DNA from: Nocardia rhamnosiphila NBRC 108938
GTDB taxonomy: Bacteria > Actinomycetota > Actinomycetes > Mycobacteriales > Mycobacteriaceae
Assembly (NCBI RefSeq): GCF_000720425.1
Contig: NZ_JOAJ01000001.1
Location: 1,054,001 to 1,118,000 of the forward strand
Direction of reading: 5' to 3'
Length of the DNA stretch: 64,000 bases
Under the pieces are notes generated by a model. It saw only the letters and a list, made by a program, of their open reading frames with translations, searched no databases and had not been told where the DNA came from. This document shows positions 39,001-45,891 of this stretch, piece by piece. The stretch's first letter is position 1; the number at the start of each line of letters is the position of its first letter. The position numbers were made by a program, and so were the translations under genes.

Positions 39001-42000
39001 GCGAACCCGGACTCGACGACCTCGTCGGCATGTTCGTCAACACCCTGGTCCTGCGCACCCCCGTCCACCCCGGCGAGCCCTTCGCCGACCTGCTGACGCG
39101 CACGAAAGAAACCGACCTGCAGGCCTTCGAACACGCCGACGTACCGTTCGAACGGGTCGTGGAAGAACTGAAACCGGAACGCTCCGCGGACCGGCATCCA
39201 CTGTTCCAGATCGCGCTGGCGTTCCAGAACCTGTCGTCGGTCGATGTGGTGCTGCCCGACGTCACCGTGTCCCGCGCCGACGTCGACACCGGCATGTGCC
39301 AGTTCGACCTGCAACTCGTCGTCTCCGACAACTACGGCACAGGCGGCGCGGCGCAGGGCATCTCCGGCATGCTGGTGTTCGCCCGCGACCTGTTCGACGA
39401 GTCGACGGTGGCCGGGTTCGCCCAGCGACTGATCCGGGTCCTGGAAGCAGTCGCCGACGATCCGGCGACACAGGTCGGTGATATCGACTGGCTGGACACC
39501 GACGAACACACCACGCTCGTCTCCCGGGTCGGACCGCGCCTCGAAGGCGCGCCCGCCCTGCTACCGGATGCGTTCGCCACCGCCGTCCGCGACAACGGCG
39601 ACGGTCTCGCCCTCGTCGCCGGCGACACCGCGCTCACCTACACCGAACTCGACATCCGATCGAACCGGCTGGCCCGCGCCCTCATCCGGTACGGCGCCGA
39701 ACCGGAGAACCCGGTACTCGTCGCCGCCACCCGGTCCGTGGCCTCGGTGATCACCTGGTGGGCGGTCGTGAAATCCGGCGCCACCTATGTGCCCGTCGAC
39801 CCCCGCTACCCGACGAGCCGCATCGAACAGATGGTGTCCGACTCCGGCGCCGCACTCGGCGTCACGGTCGCGGCGGCACGCCCCGACCTCCCCGACTCCG
39901 TGAACTGGCTCGTCCTCGACGACGACACCGTCGCCGCGCAGATCGACACCCTGTCCGGCGCCCCCGTCACCGACGACGACCGGCGCGCACCACTGCGCGC
40001 CACCGACACCGCCTACATCATCTTCACCTCCGGCTCCACCGGTGTACCCAAGGGCGTCACCGTCGAGCACCGCGCCATCGCCGACTTCCTCGCCGCCCAG
40101 CACGCCGCCCATCACACCGGCCACACTTCCCGCATACTGCATTTCGCCTCCCCGTCCTTCGACGCCTCCCTGCTGGAGATCATGCTCGCGACCGGCGGCG
40201 CCTCCACCCTCGTGCTGGCCCCGGCCGGAATGTACGGCGGCAGCGAACTCGCCGACCTGCTGCGCACCCAGCACGTCACCCACGCCTTCGTGACCCCCGT
40301 CGCGCTGGCCTCCGTCGACCCCACCGGACTCGATGATCTACAGGTCGTCATGTCCGGCGGCGAGGAAGTGCCCTCGGATCTGGTGAACCGGTGGTCGGGT
40401 ACCGACCGCGCCGGCACCCGCGAATTCCGGGTGCTGTACGGGCCGACCGAAACCTCGGTCGTGGCCACCGCCGCCCCGCACATGCTCCCCGGCGACCGGG
40501 TCCGGATCGGTGCCCCGCGCGCGGGTATGCGAGCCCTCGTCCTGGACTCCCGGCTGCAACCGGTACCGGTCGGCGTACCCGCGGAGCTGTACCTGGCCGG
40601 TCCCGGTCTGGCCCGCGGCTACCTGAACAGGACCGCGACCAGCGCCGCCCGGTTCGTCGCCTGCCCCTACGGCGAACCCGGGCAACGCATGTACCGCACC
40701 GGCGACGTCGTCCGCTGGAACGCCGACCACGACCTCGAATTCGTCGGCCGCAACGACTTCCAGATCAAGGTCCGCGGCTTCCGGGTGGAACTCGGCGAAA
40801 TCGACGCCGTACTCGGCGCCCGCGAGGACGTCTCGTTCGCGGTCACCGTGCCACGCCGCGACGGCGGGGGGCCCGTACTGCTGGTGTCGTATGTGGTGCC
40901 CGCGCCGGGCGCGAGTATCGCCGGCGAAGAACTGGTCGCCGAGGCCGCCGCGGCACTGCCGTCCTACATGGTGCCCGCCGCGGTGATGGTGCTCGACACG
41001 ATACCGCTGTCACCGAACGGGAAACTCGACCGCAAGGCCCTCCCGGCGCCGGTCCTGCAGGCCAGGCATTTCCGGGCGCCGTCCTCACCGGTCGAAGAGA
41101 TCGTGGCCGGGGTGTACGCCGAAGTACTCGGCACCGACGGCCCGGTCGGCGCCGACGACGACTTCTTCGAACTGGGCGGCAACAGCCTGATCGCCACCCG
41201 CGTCGCCGCCCGCATCGGCGCCGCGCTCGACGCGTCCGTGCCCGTCGCGATGATCTTCGAAGCACCCACGGTCGCGAAACTCGCCGCCCGCGCCGAATCG
41301 CACGCCGACACCGGCCGGGTCGCGCTCACCGCCCAGCCTCGCCCCGACCATGTCCCGCTGTCCTACGCACAGCAGCGGATGTGGTTCCTGAACCGGTTCG
41401 AACCCGACTCCGCCGCCTACAGCATCCCGATCGTCATCCGCCTCACCGGGCAGCTCGACGTCGACGCCCTGCACGCCGCCGTCGACGATGTCATGACCCG
41501 TCACGAAGTACTTCGGACCGTCTACCCGCACCACGACGGCGAACCCGCGCAGGTCGTATTGCCCGCCGCCGACGCCGTACCACCCATGGCCGTCGCCCCC
41601 GTCGACCGATCCGAACTGGTGGACCGGCTCTCCACCTTCGTCTCCACGGTGTTCGACCTCACCACCGAGGTCCCGTTCCGGGTGCGGCTGTACGAGCTCG
41701 ACCACGACGAGTGGATCCTGGCCGTGGTACTGCACCACATCTCCGGCGACGGATCATCACTGGGCCCGCTCGCCCGCGACATGATGGCCGCCTACTCGGC
41801 CCGACTGCACCAGGAACCCCCCGCCTGGCCGCCGCTGGCCGTGCAGTACGCCGACTACGCGATCTGGCAGCACACCGTCCTGGGTACCGAGCACGATACC
41901 GATTCGCTGCTGCGCGCCCAGATCGACTACTGGACCGGGCAGCTCGCCGACCTGCCCGCCCTGCTGGAACTACCCACCGACCGGCCGCGTCCGCCCGCCC

Positions 42001-45000
42001 CGACCTACGCGGGCGCCACTATGCCGATCGAACTCGACGCCGAACTGCACGCGAAACTGGAACGAGTCGCCCGGGCCCACAACACCACCCTGTTCATGGT
42101 CTTCCACGCGGCCCTGTCCGCCACCCTGGCCCGGCTCGCGCACACCGACGACATCGCGATCGGCACCCCGTACGCGGGCCGCGGCGAACCCGAACTCGAC
42201 GACCTCGTCGGCATGTTCGTCAACACCCTCGTCCTGCGCACCCGGCTCACCGCGGGAATGACCTTCACCCAGCTGCTCGAACACGTACGCGGCACCGACC
42301 TGGCCGCATTCGGGCACGCCGACGTCCCGTTCGAACGGCTCGTCCAGGAACTCAACCCGGTACGCACCCCCGCACACCACCCGCTGTTCCAGGTGATGCT
42401 GGCCTTCCAGAACCTCACCACCACCGACTTCGAACTACCGGGCCTGTCGGTCTCGGCCGTCGAAGCCGACACCGGCACCTCTCTGTTCGATCTGCAGGTC
42501 ACCGTCTCCGACACCTATGACGCCGCCGGTGCACCGACCGGTATCAGCGGCGGACTCACCTACGCCACCGACCTGTTCGACAAAGCGTCCGCCACCGGCA
42601 TAGTCGACCGCCTGCTGCGCATACTGGACGCGATGGCCACCGACCCCGGCCGGCCCGTCCACGACGTCGACCTGCTCGATCCCACGGAACGCGACGCCGA
42701 ACTGATCTGGTGCAACACCACCGCCTACCACCTCAGACGGGACGAAACACTCGCCTCCGCGTTCACCGCCTCGGTGCGCAGACACGCCGACCTGCCCGCA
42801 GTCACCATGGCGGACGAGACACTCACCTATGCGCAGTTCGCGTCCCGCGTCAACCGCCTCGCCCGGCTGCTGATCACACGTGGCGTCGGCCCCGAAACGC
42901 TGGTCGCGCTGCGGATGCCGCGCTCGCTGGATCAGGTCACCGCGATGCACGCGGTGCACGCGGCCGGCGGCGGATACGTTCCGATCGACCCGGACCACCC
43001 GGCCGAACGTATCGACTACATGCTGGCCACCGCGAACCCCGTCGTCGTGCTGTCCACCCTCGACGGGCTCGACCTCTCCGGCTTCGACGACTCGCCCGTC
43101 ACCGACCGTGAACGCCGCGCGCCGCTGCGACCGGAGAACACCGCCTACGTTCTGTTCACCTCCGGCTCCACCGGGCGACCCAAAGGCGTGGCCGTATCGC
43201 ACCGCGCGGTGCTCAACCAACTGCATTGGATCATCGGAGCCCACTCCCTGAAACCGGAGGATGTGGTCCTGCAAAAGACCCCCGCCACCTTCGACGTCTC
43301 GGTGTGGGAACTGTTCGCCACCCTGATGGCCGGGGCGCGGATGATCATCGCGCAACCGTACGGGCACACCGATCCCGCCTACCTCGCCGACACCATCGCC
43401 GCCCACCGGGTCACCCTCACCTCCTTCGTGCCCTCCATGCTGGCGGCATTCGCCGACACGGCCCCCGCTGCATCGCTGACCTCGCTGCGGGCGCTGCTCG
43501 TGGGTGGTGAGGCCTTCGGCCAGGACGTTGTGTCCGCCGCGCGCCGGGTGATGCCCGATACCGAACTGCACAATGTGTACGGGCCCACCGAATTCACCCT
43601 GCACGCCACCGAACACCTGGTCACCGACGCCGACCACGGCAACGTTCCCATGGGCACGCCGGTGTGGAACGTCCGCGCCTATGTCCTCGACAGCCGGCTG
43701 CAACCCGCACCTCCCGGAGTGGCCGGGGACCTGTACCTGGCCGGTGACCAGGCCGCCCGCGGATACCAGGATCGTCCCGGACTCACCGCGGAACGGTTCG
43801 TCGCCGACCCCTTCACCGCGGGCGAACGGCTCTACCGCACCGGCGACCTGGCGCACCGCCTCCCCAATGGTGAACTGGAATACCTCGGCCGCACCGACTC
43901 CCAGGTGAAACTGCGCGGCCTGCGTATCGAACTCGGCGAGATCGAGGCGGTACTGGCCGAACACGACAGCGTCGCCCGCGCCATCGTGGCGGTGCACACC
44001 GCCACGGCCGGGGACCAGCTCGTCGCCTACCTCGTCCCCGCGAACGGCGTCACCCTCGACCCTGCCGTGGTCCTCGCCCACGCCGCCACCGAACTGCCGG
44101 GCTACATGGTGCCCGGCACGGTCATGGTGCTCGACACCGTGCCTTACACGGCCTCGGGCAAACTCGACCGCGCGCGGCTGCCCGAACCGGAGTTCGCGGT
44201 CGGTGAGTACCGGGAACCGGCGTCCTGGCTGGAAAGTGAAGTGGTCCGCGCCTACGGGCACGTACTCGGCGTGGACCGCGTCGGGGCGGACGACGATTTC
44301 TACGCCCTCGGTGGTAACTCGCTACGGTCGGTGCAAGTGGTCAGCGAGCTGAAGAAGGAACTCGACTACGACGTTCCGGTCAGCTGGATCCTGTCCGATC
44401 CGAGCCCGGCCGATCTGGCCAAACGTATCGAATCGGGGATGCGCTCCGGCCACGCTCCCGCCGATGCGGCCGCCACCTTCGGTTTCGACGTCCTGTTGCC
44501 GATCCGGGCCGACGGTGACCGGCCACCACTGTTCTGTGTCCATCCCGCCTCGGGTCTGGCCTGGAGCTACCGCCCGTTTGCCGAGTACCTGGCGCCCGGC
44601 CGGCCGATCTACGGCATCCAGGCACCCCAGATCGGCGGCGAACTCCCCGGGCCGGCCACCATCGAGGACACCGCCCGCCGGTACTTCGCCGAGATCCGGA
44701 CCGTCCAGCCGCACGGTCCCTACCATCTGCTCGGCTGGTCGCTGGGCGGTCAGATCGCGCATGCGATCGCCGTCGAGATGCGGGCGGCGGGGGAGCAGGT
44801 CGCCCTGCTGGCCCTGCTGGACGCCGAAGCCGCCGGCATAGATCCCGCGGAGGTCGTCACGGTGACCGCCGGCGAACTGATCAGCAACCTCGGCCCGGTC
44901 CTGGGCATCGATTTCGTGGACCAGGACGCGACCCCCCAGGAGGCGGCCGACCTCATCAGGCGACACCTCGGCGAGGGTTTCCCGGTCGATGCCGACATGA

Positions 45001-45257
45001 TCCAGCGGATGACCGACGCCTACAACCAGTCCATGCGGGCAGCGAGTATCTGGCGGCCCCAGGTTCTCGACGCCGACCTGCTGTATTTCACGGCGACGGT
45101 GGACCGTCGTCCCGATGCCGCCGGCTGGGCGGGGTGGGCGCCGGTCGTCGGCGGGCAGATCTCGAATATCGATATCGAGGCGGCTCACCTGGCCATGACC
45201 GATCCGGCGGCGGTCGAGGAGATCGCCCGAATCCTCGACGAACGGCTCGATCGGTGA
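27063..45257 (+). CDS. Five-module non-ribosomal peptide synthetase (C-A-T-E, 3 x C-A-T, C-A-T-TE)
   Basis: 6064 residues from the GTG at 27063, with GGAGGACAG before it. Domains by residue: C1 50-470 (HHIALDG 181); A1 495-995; T1 Ser1038; E1 1090-1540 (HHLAVDAVSW 1221); C2 1575-2020 (His1713); A2 to Lys2515; T2 Ser2570; C3 2650-3095 (His2790); A3 to Lys3592; T3 Ser3645; C4 3695-4145 (His3830); A4 to Lys4654; T4 Ser4708; C5 4758-5210 (His4891); A5 to Lys5700; T5 Ser5753; TE 5812-6064 with Ser5893 (GWSLGG), Asp5920, His6042. Specificity codes by GrsA numbering: A1 DAETVGEITK, A2 DASIAVHIWK, A3 DAYLAALIWK, A4 DALFMGLVVK, A5 DVWSLGVLHK. A5 is close to Thr/Ser codes; A3 and A4 look hydrophobic; A1 has two acidic residues and may take a basic residue. 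C1 and TE resemble EntF, so an acyl- or aryl-capped pentapeptide, released as acid or ring, is expected. No MbtH or phosphopantetheinyl transferase is nearby. Confidence 0.95.
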   Translation: MTQSKRNTDGRGRSDSSEIGSSATTGHSASGNDSDARPGAVTFTGPPRRDVLPLSAAQRGIWFAQHLAGSSPISVAQYVEIVGELQPDLLLEACQAADREFGPGHLHLIEIDGEPCQYVDETAGSPATVVDLRRRSDPVATAHRLMVEDYSAPLDLLGDYLMKCVVYQVGDNHYLWYQRAHHIALDGFAAVTMLHRITELYNAWVHGADAPPATAKYLGDIIEQDLAYRGSERFDNDRKYWTEHLAGAPPVVSLGGRVSKPTIHPELVSVSLPEDTARLLDSVVTARGTSVTPIVVAAFAAYLARMTGSDEVLLSLPVSGRHSAVLRRSGGMVANVVPLRVQVADRAVGDLIDATQGELTSALRRQRYRQEDIFHDMGIARDEAASFGPAVNLMMVDNEIVLGQTTGRLHVLTSGPTADLFVNIYPGAGRDSTHIDFQGNPNVYSAAELAAHHRRFLMFLHEFLAGGTENRVSALPLLEARERAALLPVRGPHGTGTRLLPDILAETARRHGSGSAISTPGRTVTYDELDTRSSRLARHLIALGAGPETAVAILLRRSVDSVVAAWAVAKTGAAIVQIDPEYPPARIEHMVTDSGASVAITVDDHTERLPQQVRRVVLDDPGAQREYESYATDPVTDANRIRPLRPADLAYLTYTSGSTGLPKGVQVTHTGLANLIADRSDTYGVDAAARVSYALSPSFDASQEQFLTCFASGATLVIVPPEVIGGEPLTRLLAEERVTHLTLTPAVLATVDPEPLTDLRVVVVGGDVCPPHVIERWTGSWSMYNEYGPTETTITAAGAPIEPDRDLTVGGPIRGVSAMVLDRALQPVPKGTAGELYLAGPGLARGYSHRFGETAARFVADPYGDPGDRMYRTGDLARWSGNSDTMTLELMGRSDFQVKIRGYRIEPGEIDAALTGHADVDLSVTVPVRNKAGATVLATYVVPVHGRRIDTVELQRYAREALPPHMVPAVILPLDSLPVNAFGKLDRKALPEPDFGTAPAGRAPATPRENLVAGLFAEVLGVAQAGADDSFFALGGDSILSIQLVARAKAVGLSFSTQDVFDAKTVAGLAAVATDAGDEPRLAELPGGGVGPMPLSPIMHAMLGRGHYNRFAQATLVQLPDGVEHAHLIRALQAVLDRHDMLRAVLRGAESLDRFVDVLDRGTVDAATALTTVPLTRRDAAEVDSHLQAAADRLDPADGVLLQAVRLQDSTGPDLLWLVIHHLAVDAVSWRLLLTDLAQAWAQIIEGGEPQFPAPSTSVRRWAHGLVEQAPARRATELGLWRGIHELGDRLLGPRRLDPQRDVVATAGRVRIRIPADITEAVLTTVPARYHGNANDPLLTALALALGEWRRRRGMAAGAELISLEGHGREEQAVPGADLSATVGWFTTRFPIRLELRDIDTEEAFAGGAAAGRAVEQVKEQLRAVPDNGIGYGMLRCLDPQGSTELGSSPDPQISFNYLGRVGVREHSGAWTPTREFTSLTATSDPRMALPALLDINTIAEPGPDGLELDATWEFAAQVLDATEVDELAGLWVRALRALAGHIRSESAGGFTPSDFPLVTVTQDEIDHWLRDYPSLTDVWPLTALQAGLLFHAIYDRDTTDGYTVQAALTFAGDVDADRMQWAAQALVDRHDSLRTAFVESAGGPRQLVLDDTRADWQYSDLGELPDAEARDRAFQELAVAATAPFDPARPPLLRFHLVRTGADEYRLLVTNHHLVLDGWSMPLLIHELLALYASGDESTELAPPRSYRDYLQWLHGQDSDAATEAWQRMLSGVESPTRVTGRSDRVVGADSGETGRALDAATTAAVLDLGRTHGVTANTAIQVAWALLLTTLTGRSDVVFGNTVSERPPHIQGVEYMVGLFINTLPVRVRTDPHETVADLLTRVQSEQASMLDHRHIGLAELQRATGIADMFDTVTVLESYPLDREGLSRDLGAAGLRLVDIDAQDATPYPLSLQVTPPARDASDTEENSTYTVTLRFATDHFDTDTARTLLERFELLLTRLVTDPGRRVAAVSAARATERAELLVHGAPPVGERTLHDILSATARRHPDATAVRSGDTTLTYRELEQHADALARRLIERGAGPETFVALALPRSAELTVAMWAVARTGAAFVPLDPANPPERLAELLADSRSALGITVETVVPHLPATVDWLIADLTRTPESGTEPVTPAGLHPGNAAYLIYTSGSTGKPKAVHIAHRGLADVVAAQAEAFTATTDSVVLQVASPGFDACVSELLLAHSSGACLLVAPPEVYGGSDLQDLLRAQRVTHAIITPSVLGTMDPAVLPALETVAVVGEATGSDLVNRWAPGRRLMNHYGPTECTIWATGSAALRPGEPVTIGGPIRGVTAAVLDMWLRPVPAGIAGELYLGGPGLAHGYYDRPDTTASRFVADPHSPHGDRMYRTGDSARWVRGPSGPELEYLGRSDQQVKIHGLRIEPGEVDAHLTRHPAVARAATVAQDGPAGEPVLVSYVVPAPGTTVDVAALRDDLAGSLAPYMNPAAIVELDAMPLTPVGKIDRRALREHAFRAEETPGRPPSTPAEQVVAQLFTEVLHLDTVSADSNFFALGGDSIVSMRLVALARAAGLTLTPRDVFEGKTVAALAAMARHDTDAVTVEDLPRGAHRIEDRAYRPADFPLVTLNRSDIEHLEQRYDALADVWPLSPMQSGIHFHSTFDPDAGDNYTVQTVIGFTGSVDGERLRQAAQAVVDRHDILRAAFVETAAGPCQIVLDRAEVRYQEVDLAVRGDDLTAEWDRIATADAAAGFDLSAPPLIRFTLIRAESGAARLLITNHHVILDGWSMPLLLRELLDYYGAPEHIGGAGAAPSYRDYLTWLTRQDLTASKAAWAQAYADVDSPTRVARGTGPTDATAAEVTAELPADQLARLRTVAADTAVTVNTAVAAAWALNLRTLVGETDVIFGSAVSGRPPELPGVDQTLGMFLNTIPVRVQLDPAASLRELLTQLQAQHARMLDHHYVGLPDIHRSAGTTELFDTAIAFQSFPVDRPALQQLVDSAGLRVDEITGVDATPYPLSLVVAPQQAEHETGQSLHITLRFLDDAFDTAQAHSILDRFVELLQRIAHDPAARLGELALRNRQDPVLPAPRSRHLPGSTLGGLLAATVAADPDAIAVTSGPLALTYRQLDARANHLARLLLRRGGRPGTLVAAALPRSLDAIVTVWAATKAGAAFLPMDPNLPADRIEFLLSDSGVTLGVTDAASRPLLPDHVDWLIVDTETAVAGTDPALSAPVTDADRGGPIRPAHPAYVIYTSGSTGTPKGVLVAHRALPDVVAAQRRILGVGPAATVLQVASPNFDASVYELLMAHGSGGRLVIAPPDVYGGPELAALMRREHITHTLLTPSALATLPHDGLGELRVLASAGEPVGPELVERWAPDRAMVNLYGPSETTIWATANAALTPGEPITIGGPVGPVAAVVLDTWLRPVPAGVAGELYLFGDGLADAYIGRAGLSASRFVACPFGEPGHRMYRTGDIVRRTDTDELEFVGRNDFQVKIRGNRVELGEIDAVLGARPDVAFTVTVPRRTEDRPAVLVSYVVPAPGHTVSGTELTAALTEALPAYMVPAAVLVLDELPLNSSGKLDRARLPEPVFATHEYRAPSTPVENVVAEAFRHVLGITRVGADDNFFELGGDSLSASLVVARVGATLNVRVPVRSMFEAPTVAGLAAHAETLTGGDRVPLTAGVRPDPVPLSLAQQRMWFLNRFEPDSAAYNIPVMLRLTGDLDTEALATALRDVAGRHEVLRTIYPETAGEPEQVILDEPEITLDPVHVDPSVIPDVVGEFMRRGFDVTVQVPLRVELFALDTAGHTTEYLLVLVVHHIAGDGQSMGPLARDVMRAYAARTAGHPPLWEPLPVQYADFALWQRRTLGSAQDPASLMSAQLEYWRTTLAGAPDRLDLPADRPRPAVASLAGGRVPLDIGADLHSKLTELARSHGTSLFMVLHAALAAVLGRLSSSDDVVIGTPVAGRGEPGLDDLVGMFVNTLVLRTPVHPGEPFADLLTRTKETDLQAFEHADVPFERVVEELKPERSADRHPLFQIALAFQNLSSVDVVLPDVTVSRADVDTGMCQFDLQLVVSDNYGTGGAAQGISGMLVFARDLFDESTVAGFAQRLIRVLEAVADDPATQVGDIDWLDTDEHTTLVSRVGPRLEGAPALLPDAFATAVRDNGDGLALVAGDTALTYTELDIRSNRLARALIRYGAEPENPVLVAATRSVASVITWWAVVKSGATYVPVDPRYPTSRIEQMVSDSGAALGVTVAAARPDLPDSVNWLVLDDDTVAAQIDTLSGAPVTDDDRRAPLRATDTAYIIFTSGSTGVPKGVTVEHRAIADFLAAQHAAHHTGHTSRILHFASPSFDASLLEIMLATGGASTLVLAPAGMYGGSELADLLRTQHVTHAFVTPVALASVDPTGLDDLQVVMSGGEEVPSDLVNRWSGTDRAGTREFRVLYGPTETSVVATAAPHMLPGDRVRIGAPRAGMRALVLDSRLQPVPVGVPAELYLAGPGLARGYLNRTATSAARFVACPYGEPGQRMYRTGDVVRWNADHDLEFVGRNDFQIKVRGFRVELGEIDAVLGAREDVSFAVTVPRRDGGGPVLLVSYVVPAPGASIAGEELVAEAAAALPSYMVPAAVMVLDTIPLSPNGKLDRKALPAPVLQARHFRAPSSPVEEIVAGVYAEVLGTDGPVGADDDFFELGGNSLIATRVAARIGAALDASVPVAMIFEAPTVAKLAARAESHADTGRVALTAQPRPDHVPLSYAQQRMWFLNRFEPDSAAYSIPIVIRLTGQLDVDALHAAVDDVMTRHEVLRTVYPHHDGEPAQVVLPAADAVPPMAVAPVDRSELVDRLSTFVSTVFDLTTEVPFRVRLYELDHDEWILAVVLHHISGDGSSLGPLARDMMAAYSARLHQEPPAWPPLAVQYADYAIWQHTVLGTEHDTDSLLRAQIDYWTGQLADLPALLELPTDRPRPPAPTYAGATMPIELDAELHAKLERVARAHNTTLFMVFHAALSATLARLAHTDDIAIGTPYAGRGEPELDDLVGMFVNTLVLRTRLTAGMTFTQLLEHVRGTDLAAFGHADVPFERLVQELNPVRTPAHHPLFQVMLAFQNLTTTDFELPGLSVSAVEADTGTSLFDLQVTVSDTYDAAGAPTGISGGLTYATDLFDKASATGIVDRLLRILDAMATDPGRPVHDVDLLDPTERDAELIWCNTTAYHLRRDETLASAFTASVRRHADLPAVTMADETLTYAQFASRVNRLARLLITRGVGPETLVALRMPRSLDQVTAMHAVHAAGGGYVPIDPDHPAERIDYMLATANPVVVLSTLDGLDLSGFDDSPVTDRERRAPLRPENTAYVLFTSGSTGRPKGVAVSHRAVLNQLHWIIGAHSLKPEDVVLQKTPATFDVSVWELFATLMAGARMIIAQPYGHTDPAYLADTIAAHRVTLTSFVPSMLAAFADTAPAASLTSLRALLVGGEAFGQDVVSAARRVMPDTELHNVYGPTEFTLHATEHLVTDADHGNVPMGTPVWNVRAYVLDSRLQPAPPGVAGDLYLAGDQAARGYQDRPGLTAERFVADPFTAGERLYRTGDLAHRLPNGELEYLGRTDSQVKLRGLRIELGEIEAVLAEHDSVARAIVAVHTATAGDQLVAYLVPANGVTLDPAVVLAHAATELPGYMVPGTVMVLDTVPYTASGKLDRARLPEPEFAVGEYREPASWLESEVVRAYGHVLGVDRVGADDDFYALGGNSLRSVQVVSELKKELDYDVPVSWILSDPSPADLAKRIESGMRSGHAPADAAATFGFDVLLPIRADGDRPPLFCVHPASGLAWSYRPFAEYLAPGRPIYGIQAPQIGGELPGPATIEDTARRYFAEIRTVQPHGPYHLLGWSLGGQIAHAIAVEMRAAGEQVALLALLDAEAAGIDPAEVVTVTAGELISNLGPVLGIDFVDQDATPQEAADLIRRHLGEGFPVDADMIQRMTDAYNQSMRAASIWRPQVLDADLLYFTATVDRRPDAAGWAGWAPVVGGQISNIDIEAAHLAMTDPAAVEEIARILDERLDR

Positions 45258-45891
45258 ATCCGTAGACAATACCGACCGTTACGTAGGGTAATTTTCCTGG
45301 CGAATTTACAGCCAGGCGAAAAGCGTTGCCGTCTCCCGATACGTCCAGGTCAGCCGGTAATCCCCAGAACGCCAGGTCATCGGCCTAGACCAATGATTGT
45401 GATTCTTCCCCATGAGACCGAAGAACGATTGTGGCACAATACTTTCCGTGTCCCGGTCGGTCAACGGCAACTCTGCGGCAACGATGATGCCGCACGCTGA
45501 AGCGACCGCAAAATCGGCCCGGCGGAGCACCCACGTCACCGCCCGGCCGATCCCGGCGGACCGCCCGTCCCACCGGCCACCCCCGACGGACCGGCGGCGG
45601 CCGGAACCATCTCTCCGATCCCGGCCACGCATCGGGGTACCGCACACCCACACCGGCGCGCGGTACCCGACTCCCATCGGCCGGGCCGCGGTAAGAAGCC
45701 CCACGTGAAGGTGTGTGGCGCGACGAGTTCTTGACAGGTGATCCTCCGGCCCGGCGCTTCGGCCCCCGGCGGTGCCCGCGCGCAAGCGCGGCGACCGCCC
45801 GGTGCCCTGCGCCGGTGCCCGGTAGCGATGGCCCAGTATGCCCAACGGTGAACGAGTGACCGCTGGGACCGGAAATTAGTAGGAGGCGGTT
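45258..45891. other. 634-bp spacer between NRPS and flavoprotein gene
   Basis: No supported gene; open frames on both strands are Arg-rich shadows. A probable terminator lies at 45292-45322. The AT-richer stretch that follows may hold a promoter for the downstream flavoprotein gene. The gap argues against one continuous operon, though genes on both sides point the same way. Confidence 0.5.
45292..45322 (+). terminator. Hairpin terminator after the NRPS
   Basis: The stem CCTGGC/GCCAGG (45296-45301, 45311-45316), extended by TTTTC before and GCGAAAA after, lies 35 bases beyond the NRPS stop. Confidence 0.5.

Noticed and set aside
27135..45269. Many long open frames opposite or out of frame with the NRPS (for example 42435-44261 minus, 40391-42520 plus)
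   Set aside because: They are Arg/Pro/Gly-rich shadows caused by GC-rich third positions; the NRPS frame carries unmistakable motifs throughout.
45387..45395. 9-mer CATTGGTCT shared (inverted) with the palindrome at 50715
   Set aside because: A 9-base match between two sites in 64 kb is expected about by chance.
45306..45845. 179-codon minus-strand frame in the spacer after the NRPS
   Set aside because: Arg/Gly-rich shadow-type composition, starts inside GC-rich spacer, no homologous motif.
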